DNA from: an uncultured Bacteroidales bacterium
GTDB taxonomy: Bacteria; Bacteroidota; Bacteroidia; Bacteroidales; Paludibacteraceae
Direction of reading: 5' to 3'
Length of the DNA: 64,000 nucleotides
NCBI GenBank assembly: GCA_944321895.1
Contig: CALUNA010000001.1
Span: 1 to 64,000 of the forward strand
The notes under the pieces were generated by a model, which had not been told where the DNA came from, ran no database searches, and was given only the letters and a program-made list of their open reading frames with translations. Both the position numbers and the translations under genes were made by a program. This document shows, piece after piece, positions 62,749 to 64,000 of this stretch; position 1 is the stretch's first letter, and every line of letters begins with the position of its first letter.

Positions 62749-63246
62749 ATGAATATGAAAAAACAACTGCTTATCATGCTTTTCCTGTTCTGCGGAATGG
62801 GGATTTCCATTGCACAACGCATAGAAATAGACGACAAGGGACTCAAAATAAATTCCGTGCGGATAACCGACCGGACAACGCCGGCCAAGCTGAAAATGAT
62901 TCTGGGAAAACCGGACAAAATCACGCACAAATACCAGCACGTATGGACCTACAATGAGCAGGGAATTATGGTCTATGTGGATCAGGACAACTCGGATTTT
63001 TCCGTCATCCTGTGCTACAAGCCAACGCAATTCGATTATGCCCCCACTTCGTGTTATCCGAATATTATCAAGATTTTCGACCACATCATCACACCGGATT
63101 CGAGCATGGAAGAGCTGAAAGCCATTCCGGAAATCATTTTTGAGAAAACAAAGAGTCAGGGCAATTATGTTGCAACCGTTTCCGGCGTCAGACTGATCAT
63201 TGAAGCCTATTCCGGTAATCTGGAGTCCATTGAATTATCACTCTGA
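62749..63246 (+). CDS. Secreted hypothetical protein
   Basis: A 165-residue exported protein with signal MKKQLLIMLFLFCGMGISIA. The mature part (RIEIDDKGLKINSVRITDRT, KLKMILGKPDKITHKYQHVW) resembles short Bacteroidota domains of unknown function in which a promoter-like first strand pair precedes a GKPD motif. The ATG two codons downstream (62755) is an alternative start. Promoter TACTTTTG near 62689. Stop and helicase start overlap or lie within 6 bp, so they may be cotranscribed. Confidence 0.65.
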   Translation: MNMKKQLLIMLFLFCGMGISIAQRIEIDDKGLKINSVRITDRTTPAKLKMILGKPDKITHKYQHVWTYNEQGIMVYVDQDNSDFSVILCYKPTQFDYAPTSCYPNIIKIFDHIITPDSSMEELKAIPEIIFEKTKSQGNYVATVSGVRLIIEAYSGNLESIELSL

Positions 63247-63251
63247 TGTGT

Positions 63252-64000
63252 ATGGCAAACAAAATTTCCTTTCTGGACGACCTGAATCCGAGCCAGCAGG
63301 CTGCTGTTGCCTATAACGGCGGGCCTTCTTTGGTCATTGCAGGTGCCGGTTCGGGCAAGACGCGCGTGCTGACCTATAAAATTGCCTATCTGCTTCAAAG
63401 CGGAATTCCGGCGCATACGATTCTGGCGTTGACCTTCACCAACAAGGCAGCACGCGAAATGAAAGAGCGTATAGCCGGTCTGGTCGGTTACCAGACGGCG
63501 CGTTATCTGTGGATGGGCACGTTCCACTCCATTTTCCGGCGCATGCTGCAGGCCGAAGCCGATAAGCTCGGCTACACACACGGTTTTTCCATTTATGATA
63601 CTCCCGACAGCAAAAGTCTGGTTAAAAGCATTATCAAGGAAAAACAGCTGGATACGAAAGTATATACGGTGGGAGCGGTGCTGGGACGTATCTCATCCGC
63701 CAAGAACAACCTGATTTCACCCAGGGCATACAGCCAGAATCCGGATTTGCAAAAATATGACTATCAACAACGCATGTCCCGCATGGGTGAGTTGTATGCC
63801 GAATATGTGCGTCGCTGCAAACAGGCCAATGCAATGGATTTTGATGACCTGCTCTACAACACCAACCTGCTGTTCCGCGATTATCCGGAAGTACTCCGCA
63901 AATATCAGGAAATGTTCAATTACATCCTGGTGGATGAATATCAGGACACAAATTTTGCACAATATCTGATTATCAAGAAACTGGCGGAGAAACATCAGTG
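63252..64000 (+). CDS. ATP-dependent DNA helicase UvrD/PcrA, 5' part (cut by window end)
   Basis: First 249 codons of a superfamily 1A 3'-5' helicase acting in repair and recombination. LNPSQQAAVAYNGGPSLVIA (Q motif), Walker A AGAGSGKTRVLTYKIAYLL, motif Ia TFTNKAAREMKERI, GTFHSIFRRML, MDFDDLLYNTN, and Walker B YILVDEYQDTNFAQYLI are all in order. The frame is open to the window edge. An in-frame ATG two codons upstream (63246) overlaps the preceding stop. Confidence 0.93.
   Translation, partial: MANKISFLDDLNPSQQAAVAYNGGPSLVIAGAGSGKTRVLTYKIAYLLQSGIPAHTILALTFTNKAAREMKERIAGLVGYQTARYLWMGTFHSIFRRMLQAEADKLGYTHGFSIYDTPDSKSLVKSIIKEKQLDTKVYTVGAVLGRISSAKNNLISPRAYSQNPDLQKYDYQQRMSRMGELYAEYVRRCKQANAMDFDDLLYNTNLLFRDYPEVLRKYQEMFNYILVDEYQDTNFAQYLIIKKLAEKHQ

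Overview
The window is chromosomal DNA of a Bacteroidales bacterium (phylum Bacteroidota). This rests on the recurring Bacteroidota-type -7 promoter box TAnnTTTG before many genes, few Shine-Dalgarno sites, a tmRNA coding the tag GETNYALAA, and family content typical of the order: GldH, RicT-type PSP1 protein, HU-CCDC81/SPOR protein, DUF4834, DUF2723, Rnf operon, NodT-type efflux lipoprotein. I cannot fix the genus from sequence alone.

Layout. 1-2.5 kb: end of an RND efflux operon whose pump gene keeps only its C-terminal quarter; an unrelated minus-strand gene starts at the left edge, so this looks like a mobile-element junction. 2.8 kb: tRNA-His. 3.1-6.8 kb: a structured RNA leader, then two envelope proteins sharing an N-terminal module and two tandem paralogous lipoproteins. 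7-11 kb: GNAT acyltransferase, HU/SPOR protein, small heat-shock protein, metF. 11.6-18.7 kb: housekeeping run holB-ricT-gldH-trmB, mrp, coiled-coil protein-zapA, rny. 18.7-20.4 kb: tmRNA followed by a 1.2-kb islet with hicA-hicB, bounded by a 12-bp duplication of the tmRNA 3' end. 20.4-43.9 kb: proA, nadA, a PgpH-like HD phosphodiesterase, NlpC/P60 hydrolase, redox-like lipoprotein, split chromate transporter, ClC channel, sugar transferase, tsaC, hpt-adk-obg, SDR-SGNH-rpe, glycerate kinase, alkaline phosphatase, a DUF2723/TMEM260-like glycosyltransferase and a Fur-family regulator.

44.0-48.5 kb is a visibly AT-richer accessory segment between fur and purA. It holds a complete His-Xaa-Ser (Hxs) peptide-modification locus (hxsD, radical-SAM hxsB and hxsC, and a secreted small protein with eight HxS triplets). 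Before it lies a roughly 250-nt leader that can fold into a long hairpin and carries a competing 11-bp pairing. After it comes a lone HEPN-type protein whose stop codon sits inside a 21-bp hairpin. I consider this the best candidate for an under-described system.

48.9-64 kb: purA, a YugP-type metallopeptidase, an outer-membrane protein, a DUF1016-type nuclease, the complete rseC-rnfBCDGEA operon, a RIC/YtfE-like di-iron protein next to a NarL-type regulator with a degenerate receiver, a NarL-like 7-2-7 palindrome just downstream, a candidate small RNA, a GH125 mannosidase lipoprotein, a small secreted protein, and the start of a UvrD/PcrA helicase cut by the window edge. No rRNA genes or CRISPR arrays were seen.
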